From Minwuia sp048007105 (GTDB taxonomy: Bacteria > Pseudomonadota > Alphaproteobacteria > Minwuiales > Minwuiaceae), in contig NZ_CP180352.1 of the NCBI RefSeq assembly GCF_048007105.1, forward strand, positions 4,030,001 to 4,094,000: a stretch of DNA of 64,000 nucleotides, written 5' to 3'. The notes under the pieces are model-generated. The model made no database searches. It was given only the letters and a program-made list of their open reading frames with translations, and was not told the origin of the DNA. Positions 32,865 to 42,363 of this stretch are shown one piece after another. The position numbers were made by a program, and so were the translations under genes. How positions within the stretch are numbered: position 1 is the stretch's first letter; every line of letters starts with the position of its first letter.

Positions 32865-33263
32865 ATGACGCAATCGCTGGGCTACGAGCGGCTGAAGAAT
32901 CTGACACTCGACTTCACCGCCTGTTTCAACAATGACGATCTGGACGGCGTGATGAGCTACTTCGCCGACGGCGCCGTCTACGATCAGTTCGATGGCTCGC
33001 CCGCGGAGGGCATGGAAGCCATCCGCGAGGCCTTCCGACCGCAGTTCGAAGGCTCCTTCGGCGCCATGCGCTTCGCCGAAGAGGACATCTTCGTCGATCC
33101 CGAGACCAACAAGACCATGGTCAGCTGGCTCTGTTCCTTCGACACCAAACGCGGCCGCACGGGATGGCGCGGCCTCGATCTGCTGCACTTCAACGAAGAC
33201 GGCCAGATCGTCGCCAAGCTGACCTACGCCAAGGCGAAGACGCTGCAGTTGCAGGCGGCGTAG
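32865..33263 (+). CDS. Nuclear transport factor 2 / SnoaL-like family protein
   Basis: Predicted 132-residue cone-shaped alpha+beta-barrel protein. The SnoaL-like pattern is 'LTLDFTACFNNDDLDGVMSYFADGAVYDQFDGSPAEGMEAIREAF', with 'RGRTGWRGLDLLHFNEDGQIVAKLTYAKAKTLQLQ' at the end. Such proteins can be small enzymes (isomerases, hydrolases, hydratases) or binding domains. The gene follows the SDR gene by 20 bases with AAGGGAG ahead of the ATG, so it probably belongs to that operon. The particular activity is unknown. Confidence 0.88.
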   Translation: MTQSLGYERLKNLTLDFTACFNNDDLDGVMSYFADGAVYDQFDGSPAEGMEAIREAFRPQFEGSFGAMRFAEEDIFVDPETNKTMVSWLCSFDTKRGRTGWRGLDLLHFNEDGQIVAKLTYAKAKTLQLQAA

Positions 33264-33269
33264 GGCCGG

Positions 33270-33815
33270 TCAGGCCGCAGCTTCCAGTTTCGGCCAGCGC
33301 TCGCGCCAGTTCTTCGCCGCCTGTCGCGCGCGGAAAATCTCCGGCTTCGCCCGGAAGGCCGGCGTCGGTCGAATGATCAGGCCGAGCAGGTCCGAAAGGC
33401 CGAACGGGGCCAGCAACTCGATGTGAACGCCGGAAAGGCGCGCGCCGATGGCGGTCGCGGTCTCCGGCCAGTGACACATGGCGTCGGCGGTGTCGCGATA
33501 GGGCTCATCGCCGTTTTCCGCATGCATGCGCGCCTGGTTGCGGACCTGCCAATCATGGCCGGGGAGCAAGCCCGCGAGCGCTGCCTCGTGATGTCGATCC
33601 TGGTCCGGAAGGAGCACGTTCGGGTCGAAATAGACCACATCCACATCGGCATCCGGCAACGGCCCATCGCGCCGGTGCAACGCATCCCAGACCCGGTTAC
33701 GGACCGCGCCTGCGCCGATCCAGCCGTCGGGCAGATCCAGCGCCGCGACCGCTTCCAGCATTTGCCGGAATGCGGGGTCCGACCCGAGCAGCGCCTTGAT
33801 GTCTTCCACCTTCAC
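33270..33815 (-). CDS. Nucleotidyltransferase family protein (PF06042-like), GTG start
   Basis: Predicted 181-residue protein of the bacterial nucleotidyltransferase-like family. It opens 'VEDIKALLGSDPAFRQMLEAVAALDLPDGWIGAGAVRNRVWDAL' and carries the D-x-D pair in 'LPDADVDVVYFDP'. Later conserved parts are 'NQARMHAENGDEPYRDTADAM' and 'WPETATAIGARL'. The biochemical role of the family is not established. The GTG start overlaps the stop of the upstream methyltransferase by three bases, so the two are translationally coupled; the partner suggests a small detoxification or modification module, though this is only context. Confidence 0.88.
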   Translation of the reverse strand: MKVEDIKALLGSDPAFRQMLEAVAALDLPDGWIGAGAVRNRVWDALHRRDGPLPDADVDVVYFDPNVLLPDQDRHHEAALAGLLPGHDWQVRNQARMHAENGDEPYRDTADAMCHWPETATAIGARLSGVHIELLAPFGLSDLLGLIIRPTPAFRAKPEIFRARQAAKNWRERWPKLEAAA

Positions 33816-34480
33816 GACGGTGCTGTGGGCTTACGGACCGTGATCGCGACCCAGGGGATCTCGCCCTGCTTGTAGCCGCCGCCGAGATACTCGTCGCTTT
33901 CGACAACTTCCCACGCCGCCGATGCACGGTAGGCGTCCAGCATCTGGTCGAGCGACAGGTAGTTGTAATAGCGGCCGAACTCGTCGCGGCCGTCCGCGCC
34001 GCCGGCCTTGAAGTTGGCGAAATGCAGACCACCGGGTCTCAGCGCCGTGTGGATGCGCGCCAGCACGCCCGGGAGGGCCGTGAGCGGTACATGCAACAGG
34101 CTGGCATGCGCCCAGACGGCGTCATATTTCGCCACATCCTGCAGCTCGTCGAAGGCCATGACACGGACAGGCCGGCCGAGCCGTTGTTCCGCCTGCCGCG
34201 CGATCTCGGCAACCCCGTCCGTCGGCGTGACGTCGAAGCCCCGTTTCAGCATCTCTTCGCTGTCCCGTCCGCCGCCGCAGCCCAGTTCAAGAATCCGTGC
34301 GCCAGGCTCGAGACGCTCCAGGAACTGCGGAAGGAACCGGCTGACGCCGCCCGGTCCGCTGGCCGTGTAGACCGGTGCTTCCTCGGCATAGAAACGCAGT
34401 GTGTCGCTGTCGCTGGCAATCGGATCGTCCATGCGGACAGAATAGGGGCCGACAGCTTCAACGGCATCCGGTGTTTTCAT
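33812..34480 (-). CDS. Class I SAM-dependent methyltransferase
   Basis: Predicted 222-residue methyltransferase. Motif I is 'RILELGCGGGRDSEEMLKRGFDVTPTDGV', with the acidic residue at the end of strand 2; 'YDAVWAHASLLHVPLTALPGVLARIHTALRPGGLHFANFKAG' is motifs II and III. The 'TASGPGGVSRFLPQFLERLEPG' region resembles the TehB-like small-molecule methyltransferase family. The start may be 34480 or an internal ATG at 34432 (MDDPIAS); neither has a clear ribosome binding site. It overlaps the nucleotidyltransferase gene and is divergent from the GST gene. Substrate unknown. Confidence 0.88.
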   Translation of the reverse strand: MKTPDAVEAVGPYSVRMDDPIASDSDTLRFYAEEAPVYTASGPGGVSRFLPQFLERLEPGARILELGCGGGRDSEEMLKRGFDVTPTDGVAEIARQAEQRLGRPVRVMAFDELQDVAKYDAVWAHASLLHVPLTALPGVLARIHTALRPGGLHFANFKAGGADGRDEFGRYYNYLSLDQMLDAYRASAAWEVVESDEYLGGGYKQGEIPWVAITVRKPTAPS

Positions 34481-34571
34481 CCGGACACCGAGGGGCTGCG
34501 TCCCGGAATGGACAATCCGGCATCCTTGCCTAGATCATGGTTCAGCCAATCATTCGAACGGGGAGTCTCCG

Positions 34572-35453
34572 ATGAGCGCGCAGGACGAATTCACACCGCC
34601 GAAGGTCTGGACCTGGGAAAAGGAAAGCGGTGGCCGCTTCGCCAACATCAACCGCCCCATCGCCGGTCCCACCCATGACAAGGACCTGCCGGTCGGCAAG
34701 CATCCGATTCAGCTCTACTCGCTGGCGACGCCGAACGGCGTGAAGGTGACCGTCATGCTGGAAGAGCTGCTGGCCACCGGTCACAGCGGCGCCGAATACG
34801 ACGCCTGGCTGATCAAGATCGGCGACGGCGACCAGTTCGGCTCCGGCTTCGTCGACGCCAACCCGAACTCCAAGATTCCGGCCATGGTCGACCACAGCGG
34901 CGACAAGCCGGTGCGGGTCTTCGAGAGCGGCTCGATCCTGCTTTACCTGGCCGACAAGTTCGGCGCCTTCCTGCCCGAGGATCACGCCGGGCGGACCGAG
35001 GCCATCAACTGGCTGTTCTGGCAGATGGGCAGCGCACCCTATCTGGGCGGCGGCTTCGGCCACTTCTACGCCTACGCGCCCTACAAGATGGAATACCCGA
35101 TCAACCGTTTCACCATGGAGGTGAAGCGGCAGCTGGACGTGCTCGACCGCCGTCTGGCCGAGAGCGAGTATCTGGGCGGCGACGAATACACCATCGCCGA
35201 CATGGCCGTCTGGCCGTGGTACGGCGCGCTGGTGAAGGGCCTGATCTACGAGGCCGGCGAGTTCATCCAGGGCGCGTCCTACAAGAACGTCGTCCGATGG
35301 ACCGACCAGATCGGCGCGCGCCCGGCGGTGAAGCGCGGCCGCATGGTCAACCGGGTCATGGGCGACCCGGCCAGCCAGCTGCACGAGCGCCACGACGCCA
35401 GCGACTTCGAGACGAAGACGCAGGACAAGATCGGCGATCAGGCGGCGGACTGA
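34572..35453 (+). CDS. yghU: Glutathione S-transferase, YghU type
   Basis: Predicted 293-residue GST-fold enzyme. It matches E. coli YghU/YfcG-type disulfide-bond oxidoreductases: the long N-terminal lead 'TPPKVWTWEKESGGRFANINRPIAGPTHDKDLPVGKHPIQLYSLATPNGVKVTVMLEEL', the thioredoxin-like domain with 'GSGFVDANPNSKIPAMVD' and 'FESGSILLYLADKF', and the helical domain 'YTIADMAVWPWYGALVKG'. The Thr-Pro-Asn ('ATPNG') replaces a cysteine or serine at the glutathione-binding position, as in the family. The ATG follows GGGGAG. No neighbours suggest a pathway. Confidence 0.92.
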   Translation: MSAQDEFTPPKVWTWEKESGGRFANINRPIAGPTHDKDLPVGKHPIQLYSLATPNGVKVTVMLEELLATGHSGAEYDAWLIKIGDGDQFGSGFVDANPNSKIPAMVDHSGDKPVRVFESGSILLYLADKFGAFLPEDHAGRTEAINWLFWQMGSAPYLGGGFGHFYAYAPYKMEYPINRFTMEVKRQLDVLDRRLAESEYLGGDEYTIADMAVWPWYGALVKGLIYEAGEFIQGASYKNVVRWTDQIGARPAVKRGRMVNRVMGDPASQLHERHDASDFETKTQDKIGDQAAD

Positions 35454-35475
35454 CCGATTTCCAGCACGGAACGGC

Positions 35476-35496
35476 GTCCCGGGCCTGACCCGGGAC
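35476..35496. terminator. Stem-loop GTCCCGGG/CCCGGGAC in a convergent intergenic region
   Basis: Perfect 8-bp inverted repeat GTCCCGGG with a 5-base loop CCTGA and CCCGGGAC. It lies between the end of the YghU gene and the end of the Memo-AMMECR1 gene, so a bidirectional terminator role is likely, although no U-run follows. A related but not identical palindrome GTCCCGG-(7)-CCGGGAC occurs at 46376, so it may be one of a repeated family in this genome. Confidence 0.55.
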
Positions 35497-35593
35497 CCAT
35501 TCCTGAGCGGTTCCGCCGCTCAATGTTTCGGATCAAACCTTCTGGATGTCGGCGGGATGGCCGACCCAGCCATCCCCATCCCGCCTGCTCGGT

Positions 35594-36995
35594 TCACGCC
35601 GCCCTTCGGAACAGCTCCTGCGGCACCGGCGCGCCGAAGGTTTCGGTCGTGTAGCGCCAGATCTTCAGGTCGCTGGCCCAGTGGTCGCGGGGCAGGCCGG
35701 CCTTCACCTTCAGGCCGTTCAGGAACTTCTCCGGCGTCTCCAGCCCTTCCCAGACCTTGGGCAGGAAGGTGCCGCGCCGGCGGGCGCTCTCCAGGATCAG
35801 CCCGTCGCGGTGCTGGCCGGAGCTTCGCCAGCAGGTCCTCCTGGCTTTCGAAGGCGAGCGGCGCCGGGTTGGAGAGGATCGAGATCTCCAGATCCGAGGC
35901 CTGGAACTCGCCCGGCGTCAGCGTATTGAAGCGCGGGTCCTCGAACCCGGCGGAGACCGCGTTCCAGGCCACGTCGGCGGCCATCGGCCGGTGGGCCTTC
36001 AGCGACCCGATGCAGCCCCGCAGCCGCCCCTTCAGATTGATGGTGACGAAGGTCGCCGCGATGGTCCGGACCTCGTTGGGGAAGGTCTCCAGATTGATCT
36101 CCGGTCGCTTGTTCCGCGCGAGGCGGATGCCGATGGCCTGCGCCGCCGTGCGGATCAGCTGCGTCCGGTGGGCATCCGCCAGCCGCGCGGTGTCCGCCGG
36201 CTCCAGCGCCCATGAGGCATAACCGACGACGCGGTCCTTTGGCCCCGCCGTATCGCCGGAATTGCGCACGTCGAGTTCGGTGATGCGCAGGCCCAGATGT
36301 GCCGCCAGTTTCAGCAGCCCGTTCACGGGCCGGCTGCCGCAGGCCTGCGGGCCGGCGAAGCTGCCGACCTGCATCAGCTCGACCTTCTTCACCGTGTCGC
36401 CGTCGATCTTCCGCGCCTCGTCATAGGGGTGGTAGTGCGAGAGATCGGTCGAGACGACGATCAGCGTCTCCTCCCCGCCCCAGAGCTGGGACAGCAGATG
36501 CGCCACGCGGTCGGGATGGGCATCGCCGACAACGATCGGAACCAGCGTGAAGTCCGGCAGCGTCCGCTGCAGAAAGGGCAGATGCACTTCAAGGCTGTGT
36601 TCCTGCGCATGGGCGTCGTCGCGCAGCGCGCAGTCGTCGCGGACCTCGACCAGTCGGTCGATCACCGCGCGGTCCAGCTTCACCGGCCCGAGCGGCGTAT
36701 CGAAGGCCTCGACCGACGGCAGCGCAAAGCCCTGGAACGCGACGCGGTGCGCCGGCCCGAGCAGGATCACGCGCCTGATGTTCTCCCTGGCCGGCTGGAT
36801 GCGCTGATAGGCGCTGGCGGCCACGGCGCCTGAATAGACATAGCCCGCATGAGGCGCGATCAACGCCTTGGGCGCCGGCACCGGCCCCGCCATGCGCCGG
36901 TTCGCCTCGGCCAGCAGCCCGTCGACGCCGACCTTCAGCTTCTCCGGTTCCGCCGGATAGAACGCGCCCGCAACGGCGGGGGATCGAGAGGTCAT
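35594..36995 (-). CDS. amrB: AmmeMemoRadiSam system fusion protein: Memo (B) plus AMMECR1 (A), one-base frameshift in the second domain
   Basis: Predicted about 466-residue fusion once one base near 35809-35810 is removed. Residues 1-275 are the Memo domain, a dioxygenase-like fold: 'FYPAEPEKL', 'LIAPHAGYVYSG', 'LLGPAHRVAFQGFALP', 'QEHSLEVHLPFLQRTLPDF', 'STDLSHYHPYDEA', 'GSFAGPQACGSRPVNG'. Residues about 285-466 are AMMECR1: 'FVTINLKGRLRGCIGSLKAHRPMAADV' and 'FEDPRFNTLTPGEFQASDLEISILSNP'. The raw frame breaks after 'LLAKLRPA'; without the extra base it continues 'RDGLILES', 'RRGTFLPKVWEGL', 'HWASDLKIWRYTTETFGAP'. It is divergent from the radical-SAM partner. The family's biochemical function is unknown. 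Confidence 0.88.
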
Positions 36996-37057
36996 GGAAC
37001 GCTCCTCAGGTATTGCGCCCGATTGTGCCACACGGGCCGCTCAGGCACGATAGCGCC

Positions 37058-38146
<1,089 letters not shown>

Positions 38147-38159
38147 AACCCTCCAAGTC

Positions 38160-38180
38160 CCTCCCCCTCCGAGGGGGAGG
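38160..38180. terminator. Hairpin CCTCCCCCTC/GAGGGGGAGG between convergent genes
   Basis: Perfect 10-bp inverted repeat with a one-base centre, located between the ends of amrS and the mandelate-racemase-like gene. This exact type of palindrome recurs as a repeated extragenic sequence in many alphaproteobacterial genomes (recalled from experience, not searched). It probably acts as a terminator or as a REP-like repeat; only one copy is in this window. Confidence 0.55.
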
Positions 38181-38219
38181 CTCGGGTGAGCCCTGACCCA
38201 CACAGCAACAGGAGCTGGG

Positions 38220-39293
38220 TCAGATCGCGAACTTCGCGATGGCGTCCTCGTTCCAGTCGATGCCGGCGCCCGGCGTCTCGGAGGGGCGGGTCTTGCCCTT
38301 CTCGACCTTGAGCGGCTCGGCCAGCACCGCTTCCGCCCAGTCCACATATTCCAGCCAGTGCGCCGTGGGGCTGGCGGCCATCATGTGAGCGCTGATCTCT
38401 GGGAAGAGATGCGTCGAGAGGCGCACATGGGAGGCCGCGCACTGGTCCGCCGCGTTCATCCAGGGCGTCACGCCGCCGATCTTGGCCACGTCGGGCATCA
38501 GCAGGTCCGCGGCCTCGGCGGCGATCAGCCGGGCGATCTCGGCCGGGCTGCGCGCGTTCTCGCCAAGCTGGACCGGAGTCTCGGTATAGGCGCAGAGCGA
38601 GGCGTAGCCGTCGACATCGTCATGGGCCAGCGGCTCCTCGATCCAGGCCAGACCCATGTCATCGATGGCGGCCATCCGGACCTTGGCGTCGGAGCGGGTC
38701 AGGCACTGGTTGTAGTCGCACATGACCGGCATCTCGGGCGGCACGGCGTCCATCACCGCCTCGATCACCTCGCAGTCGTCCTCGACATCCGCGTAGCCGA
38801 GCCGGAGTTTCACCGCGCCAAAACCCTTCGCCAGTTCGGCGGCCTCCTTCGCGGCCGCCTCCGGACCGATCAGGCCGAGACCGTTGGAATTGTAGGCGTC
38901 GATCTCCCGCGACTGGCCGCCCAGCACACGATAGAGCGGCATGCCGGCTTGCTTGGCGAAGGCATCCCAGTGCGCCATGTCCAGCCCGGCGATCGCCCAG
39001 CCGATGAACCCCTCGACGCCGGCGAGGCGCAGGGATTTCCACATCTTCTCGTGCAGGGCGCGCGGCGCGATGTCCTCGCCGGTCAGCCGCCCGCCGATGC
39101 CTTCGATCAGGGCGACGAGTTCCTTCGCGAGCAAGGGCGAGACCGCGAAGACGTAGGACCGGCCGACGATCTCGCTGTCGGTGCCCACGTCGATGAGCAC
39201 GAAGACCGCTTCCTCGACCGCGCCTCCGCCGGTGATCACCGGCCGGTTCATCGGGATCGAAACGGGGCGGGCGCTGATGCGTCTGATTTTCAT
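38220..39293 (-). CDS. Mandelate racemase/muconate lactonizing enzyme family protein (enolase superfamily)
   Basis: Predicted 357-residue Mg2+-dependent enzyme that abstracts an alpha proton from a carboxylate. Residues correspond to Pseudomonas mandelate racemase with a two-residue offset: Lys162-x-Arg164 ('AVKLRLGY', where mandelate racemase has Lys-x-Lys), Asp193 ('MCDYNQ'), Glu219 ('WIEEPL'), Glu245 ('QLGENARSP'), Asp268-x-x-Lys ('MPDVAKIGG') and His295 ('STHLFPEISAH'). The change of the second lysine to arginine suggests a different reaction or stereochemistry. Substrate unknown. The ATG starts 'MKIRRISARPVSIP', family-typical. Upstream is a 277-base divergent region containing a candidate operator. 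Confidence 0.91.
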   Translation of the reverse strand: MKIRRISARPVSIPMNRPVITGGGAVEEAVFVLIDVGTDSEIVGRSYVFAVSPLLAKELVALIEGIGGRLTGEDIAPRALHEKMWKSLRLAGVEGFIGWAIAGLDMAHWDAFAKQAGMPLYRVLGGQSREIDAYNSNGLGLIGPEAAAKEAAELAKGFGAVKLRLGYADVEDDCEVIEAVMDAVPPEMPVMCDYNQCLTRSDAKVRMAAIDDMGLAWIEEPLAHDDVDGYASLCAYTETPVQLGENARSPAEIARLIAAEAADLLMPDVAKIGGVTPWMNAADQCAASHVRLSTHLFPEISAHMMAASPTAHWLEYVDWAEAVLAEPLKVEKGKTRPSETPGAGIDWNEDAIAKFAI

Positions 39294-39409
39294 GCCATCC
39301 TCCCGGCATTGTTCGGCGTTCGGACTGTCACTGACCGGGCATAGGCCCGGCGCTTTCGAGTTGCGCTACGCCGAATTGACGCGGCGCCGATGCGCCGCCC
39401 GCCCTCTTT

Positions 39410-39442
39410 GAATGAACGCCGGGGCCGGTTGTTTGTTCATTC
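39410..39442. promoter_or_regulatory. Candidate operator GAATGAAC/GTTCATTC upstream of the acyl-CoA synthetase
   Basis: Perfect 8-bp inverted repeat GAATGAAC-(17 bases)-GTTCATTC. It lies in the 277-base divergent gap between the enolase-superfamily gene and the acyl-CoA synthetase, about 130 bases upstream of the latter. The spaced dyad is of the kind bound by TetR-type regulators, and its sequence is related to the TGAATGACC/GGTCATTCA dyad near 58334. The rest of the gap shows nothing I can name. Confidence 0.45.
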
Positions 39443-39570
39443 TTGCGTGAGACCGGCGCGCAGGTCACGGCAATTCCGGCGTCCGGCAGATGAGCGGGGC
39501 CGACGCGGCCCATTGCCCGCGACGCGGCAGCTTGCGACACTCGCCGCGGGGAAGACGCGGGAGAGAAACG

Positions 39571-41133
39571 ATGACGGCAGCGCCCTATGCAGGACTGACA
39601 GCTTCCGAGGCGCTGCTGCGCGACATGCGCGGCTGGGGCGACCGGGTGGCCTTCAGCGGATATGGCGGGACCTGGACCTATGCCCAGGCGCTGGACCTGA
39701 TCGCGCGATACCAGGCCGTCTACAAGAAGCACGGCGTGAAGCGGCACGAGCGCATCTCGCTGCTCAACGCCAACCGGGCCGAGGCCTATCTCGCCGGCGT
39801 GGCGGCGCAGGCGCTGGGGCTGTCCATGACGCCGCTGCACACGCTGGGCTCGCTGGAAGACCACCAGTTCACGCTGGAAGACGCCGAGATCGACTATCTG
39901 TTCGTCGACGTCGACAACTACGCCGACAGGGGACGGCAGCTGGCCGAGACCGTCGAGCGTCTGAAGACCGTGTTCACGCTGGGTCCGGCGGACTACGGCG
40001 TCGATATCCGCGCCGAAGCCGAGGCAGCCGGCGCCGTCTCGCCGGTGGTCGAGGCGCAGTCGGAGGATCCGGTCTGGATCAGCTACACCGGCGGCACGAC
40101 GGGCAAGCCGAAGGGCGGCCTGCGCACGCATCCGAGCTATATCGGCATGGTGACGGCGATCCTGGCCGATTTCGAGTTTCCGAGAGACATCAACTATCTC
40201 GCCGTGGCCCCGATCAGCCATGTCGGCGGCACCAAGCTGCCGCCGACACTGCACCGCGGCGGCCGCGTCACCTTCATGAAGGGCTTCGACGCCGGGCAGG
40301 TGCTCGACACCATCCAGCGCGAACGCATCACCATGACGCTGCTGGTCCCGACGATGATCTACCTGCTGCTGGACCATCCGAAGCTGGAGGACTTCGACCT
40401 CTCCAGCCTGGATTATCTGATGTACGGCGCGTCGCCGATGTCGCCGACCCGGCTGATGGAGGGTCTGGAACGAATCGGTCCCGTCTTCGGCCAGCTCTAT
40501 GGCCAGACCGAGGGCTATCCGGTCTCCTTCCTGAGCAAGCAGGATCACGACAGCAGCCGGCCCGACCTGTTCGCCTCATGCGGCCGGCCGGTGGCCAATA
40601 TCCAGGTCCGGCTGCTGGACGACGACCTGAACGAGGTGCCCGAGGGCGAGCCCGGCGAGATCTGCGTCCGCGGCCCGCAGGTGATGGACTGCTACTGGAA
40701 CCGGCCGGAGCAGACCGAGGAGACGCTGAAGGGCGGCTGGCTGCATACGGGCGACGTGGCCCGTATCGACGATGAGGGCTACCTGTATATCGTCGACCGC
40801 AAGAAGGACATGATCGTCTCCGGCGGGTTCAACGTATTCCCCCGCGAGGTCGAGGATGTGCTGACTTCGCATCCGGATGTCGCCATGGCCGCGGTCATCG
40901 GCGTACCGGATCAGAAATGGGGCGAGGCCGTGAAGGCGCTGATCGTGCCGCGCGAGGGCAAGTCGCCCGACCCGCAGGCGCTGATGCAGATGGTGAAGGA
41001 CCGCAAGGGCTCCAACCAGGCGCCCAAGAGCATCGATTTCGTGGACGCCATTCCGGTGACGCCGATCGGCAAGCCGGACAAGAAGGCGATCCGCGCGCAA
41101 TACTGGAAGGATAGCGGACGGATGGTCGGCTGA
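39571..41133 (+). CDS. AMP-binding acyl-CoA synthetase
   Basis: Predicted 520-residue adenylate-forming ligase. Motifs: 'WISYTGGTTGKPKGGLRTH' (ATP loop), 'FGQLYGQTEGYPVSFL' (A5), 'GWLHTGDVARIDDEGYLYIVDRKKDMIVSGGFNVFPREVEDVL' (A7-A8), and catalytic Lys in 'IPVTPIGKPDKKAIRAQYW'. The ATG at 39571 follows GGGAGAG; an in-frame ATG 81 bases upstream is not supported. It belongs to the medium/long-chain or aromatic acyl-CoA synthetase family; substrate unknown. It is four bases ahead of the FemAB-like gene and likely forms an operon with it and the transglutaminase-like gene. Confidence 0.92.
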   Translation: MTAAPYAGLTASEALLRDMRGWGDRVAFSGYGGTWTYAQALDLIARYQAVYKKHGVKRHERISLLNANRAEAYLAGVAAQALGLSMTPLHTLGSLEDHQFTLEDAEIDYLFVDVDNYADRGRQLAETVERLKTVFTLGPADYGVDIRAEAEAAGAVSPVVEAQSEDPVWISYTGGTTGKPKGGLRTHPSYIGMVTAILADFEFPRDINYLAVAPISHVGGTKLPPTLHRGGRVTFMKGFDAGQVLDTIQRERITMTLLVPTMIYLLLDHPKLEDFDLSSLDYLMYGASPMSPTRLMEGLERIGPVFGQLYGQTEGYPVSFLSKQDHDSSRPDLFASCGRPVANIQVRLLDDDLNEVPEGEPGEICVRGPQVMDCYWNRPEQTEETLKGGWLHTGDVARIDDEGYLYIVDRKKDMIVSGGFNVFPREVEDVLTSHPDVAMAAVIGVPDQKWGEAVKALIVPREGKSPDPQALMQMVKDRKGSNQAPKSIDFVDAIPVTPIGKPDKKAIRAQYWKDSGRMVG

Positions 41134-41137
41134 CCGC

Positions 41138-42334
41138 ATGGGTGAGAGTGAAGACGTCTCCGACGAATACGTACTGAAGCTCTGCGGCGACATCTCGACC
41201 GTCGCCGCAGAAGACTGGGATGCCTGCGCGGGCGAGGAGAACCCCTTCGTCTGCCACACCTTCCTGCAGGCGCTGGAGGAAAGCGGTTGCGCCAGCGCCG
41301 AGGAAGGCTGGATGCCGCAGCACCTGCTGCTGGAGGACCCGTCCGGGCGGCTGATCGGCTGCGCGCCGATGTACCTGAAGTCGCACAGCCAGGGCGAATA
41401 CGTCTTCGACCATGGCTGGGCCAATGCCCTGGAGCGCGCCGGCGGCCGCTACTACCCCAAGCTCCAGATCGCCGTACCCTTCACGCCCGCCACCGGTCCG
41501 AGACTGCTGGTCCGCGATGGCGAGGATCTCGTCCAGACGCGGCGGATGCTGTTACAGGGCGCGGCGCAGGCCGCCAGTCAGATGAAGGTCTCCAGTCTGC
41601 ACATCACCTTCCCCACCGAGGCCGAGGCGCGGCTCGGACGCTCGGAGGGCTGGCTGTTCCGGACCGGCGAGCAGTTCCATTGGGAGAACAACGGCTACGC
41701 CGATTTCGACGCCTTTCTGGAAGACCTCGCCTCCCGCAAGCGCAAGGCCATCCGCAAGGAGCGCAAGGGCGCGCTGGAGAACGATATCGAGGTCGAGGAG
41801 ATCACCGGCGCCGACCTTAACGAGGATCACTGGGACGCCTTCTACCGCTTCTACATGGACACCGGCAGCCGCAAGTGGGGCCGGCCCTATCTGAACCGCA
41901 CCTTCTTTTCGCTGCTGGGCGATCGGATGGGCGAGAATGTCGTGCTGATGATGGCGAAGCGAGAGGGGCGCTACATCGCCGGGGCGCTCAACTTCGCCGG
42001 CTCGGAGACGCTGTTCGGCCGCTACTGGGGCTGCATCGAGGACCACCGCTTCCTGCATTTCGAGCTCTGCTACTACCGCGCCATAGACTGGGCGATCCGG
42101 CACGGCCTGAGCCGCGTCGAGGCCGGCGCGCAGGGCCCGCACAAGCTGGCCCGGGGTTACCTGCCGGTGACCACGCACTCGATCCACTGGATCGCCGATC
42201 CGGGCTTCCGGCGCGCGGTCGACGACTATCTGGAACACGAACGCCGCGAGGTGCAGCGGGAGATCGACTATCTCTCCGACCTCTCGCCGTTCCGAAAGGG
42301 CGGCAAGTACACGCCTGACGAAGGAGCGATCTAG
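41138..42334 (+). CDS. FemAB-like / GNAT-fold protein (PF04339-like)
   Basis: Predicted 398-residue cytoplasmic protein with two tandem acyl-transferase-like folds. It matches the family annotated as peptidoglycan biosynthesis/recognition protein: 'WDACAGEENPFVCHTFLQALEESGCA', 'LIGCAPMYLKSHSQGEYVFDHGWANALERAGGRYYPKLQIAVPFTPATGPRLLV', 'FHWENNGYADFDAFLEDLASRKRKAIRKERKGA', and 'FYMDTGSRKWGRPYLNRTFFSLL'. FemAB proteins transfer aminoacyl groups to peptidoglycan precursors, but this family's reaction is not established. The gene starts four bases after the acyl-CoA synthetase stop and is followed 29 bases later by the transglutaminase-like gene. Confidence 0.9.
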   Translation: MGESEDVSDEYVLKLCGDISTVAAEDWDACAGEENPFVCHTFLQALEESGCASAEEGWMPQHLLLEDPSGRLIGCAPMYLKSHSQGEYVFDHGWANALERAGGRYYPKLQIAVPFTPATGPRLLVRDGEDLVQTRRMLLQGAAQAASQMKVSSLHITFPTEAEARLGRSEGWLFRTGEQFHWENNGYADFDAFLEDLASRKRKAIRKERKGALENDIEVEEITGADLNEDHWDAFYRFYMDTGSRKWGRPYLNRTFFSLLGDRMGENVVLMMAKREGRYIAGALNFAGSETLFGRYWGCIEDHRFLHFELCYYRAIDWAIRHGLSRVEAGAQGPHKLARGYLPVTTHSIHWIADPGFRRAVDDYLEHERREVQREIDYLSDLSPFRKGGKYTPDEGAI

Positions 42335-42363
42335 ACAACCGCAGCCGGGCGGGAGGGGGCAGC

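Noticed and set aside
37013..37057. A longer amrS start at 37013
   Set aside because: It adds 15 residues unlike the family and overlaps the likely divergent promoter; the ATG at 37058 begins near the conserved region.
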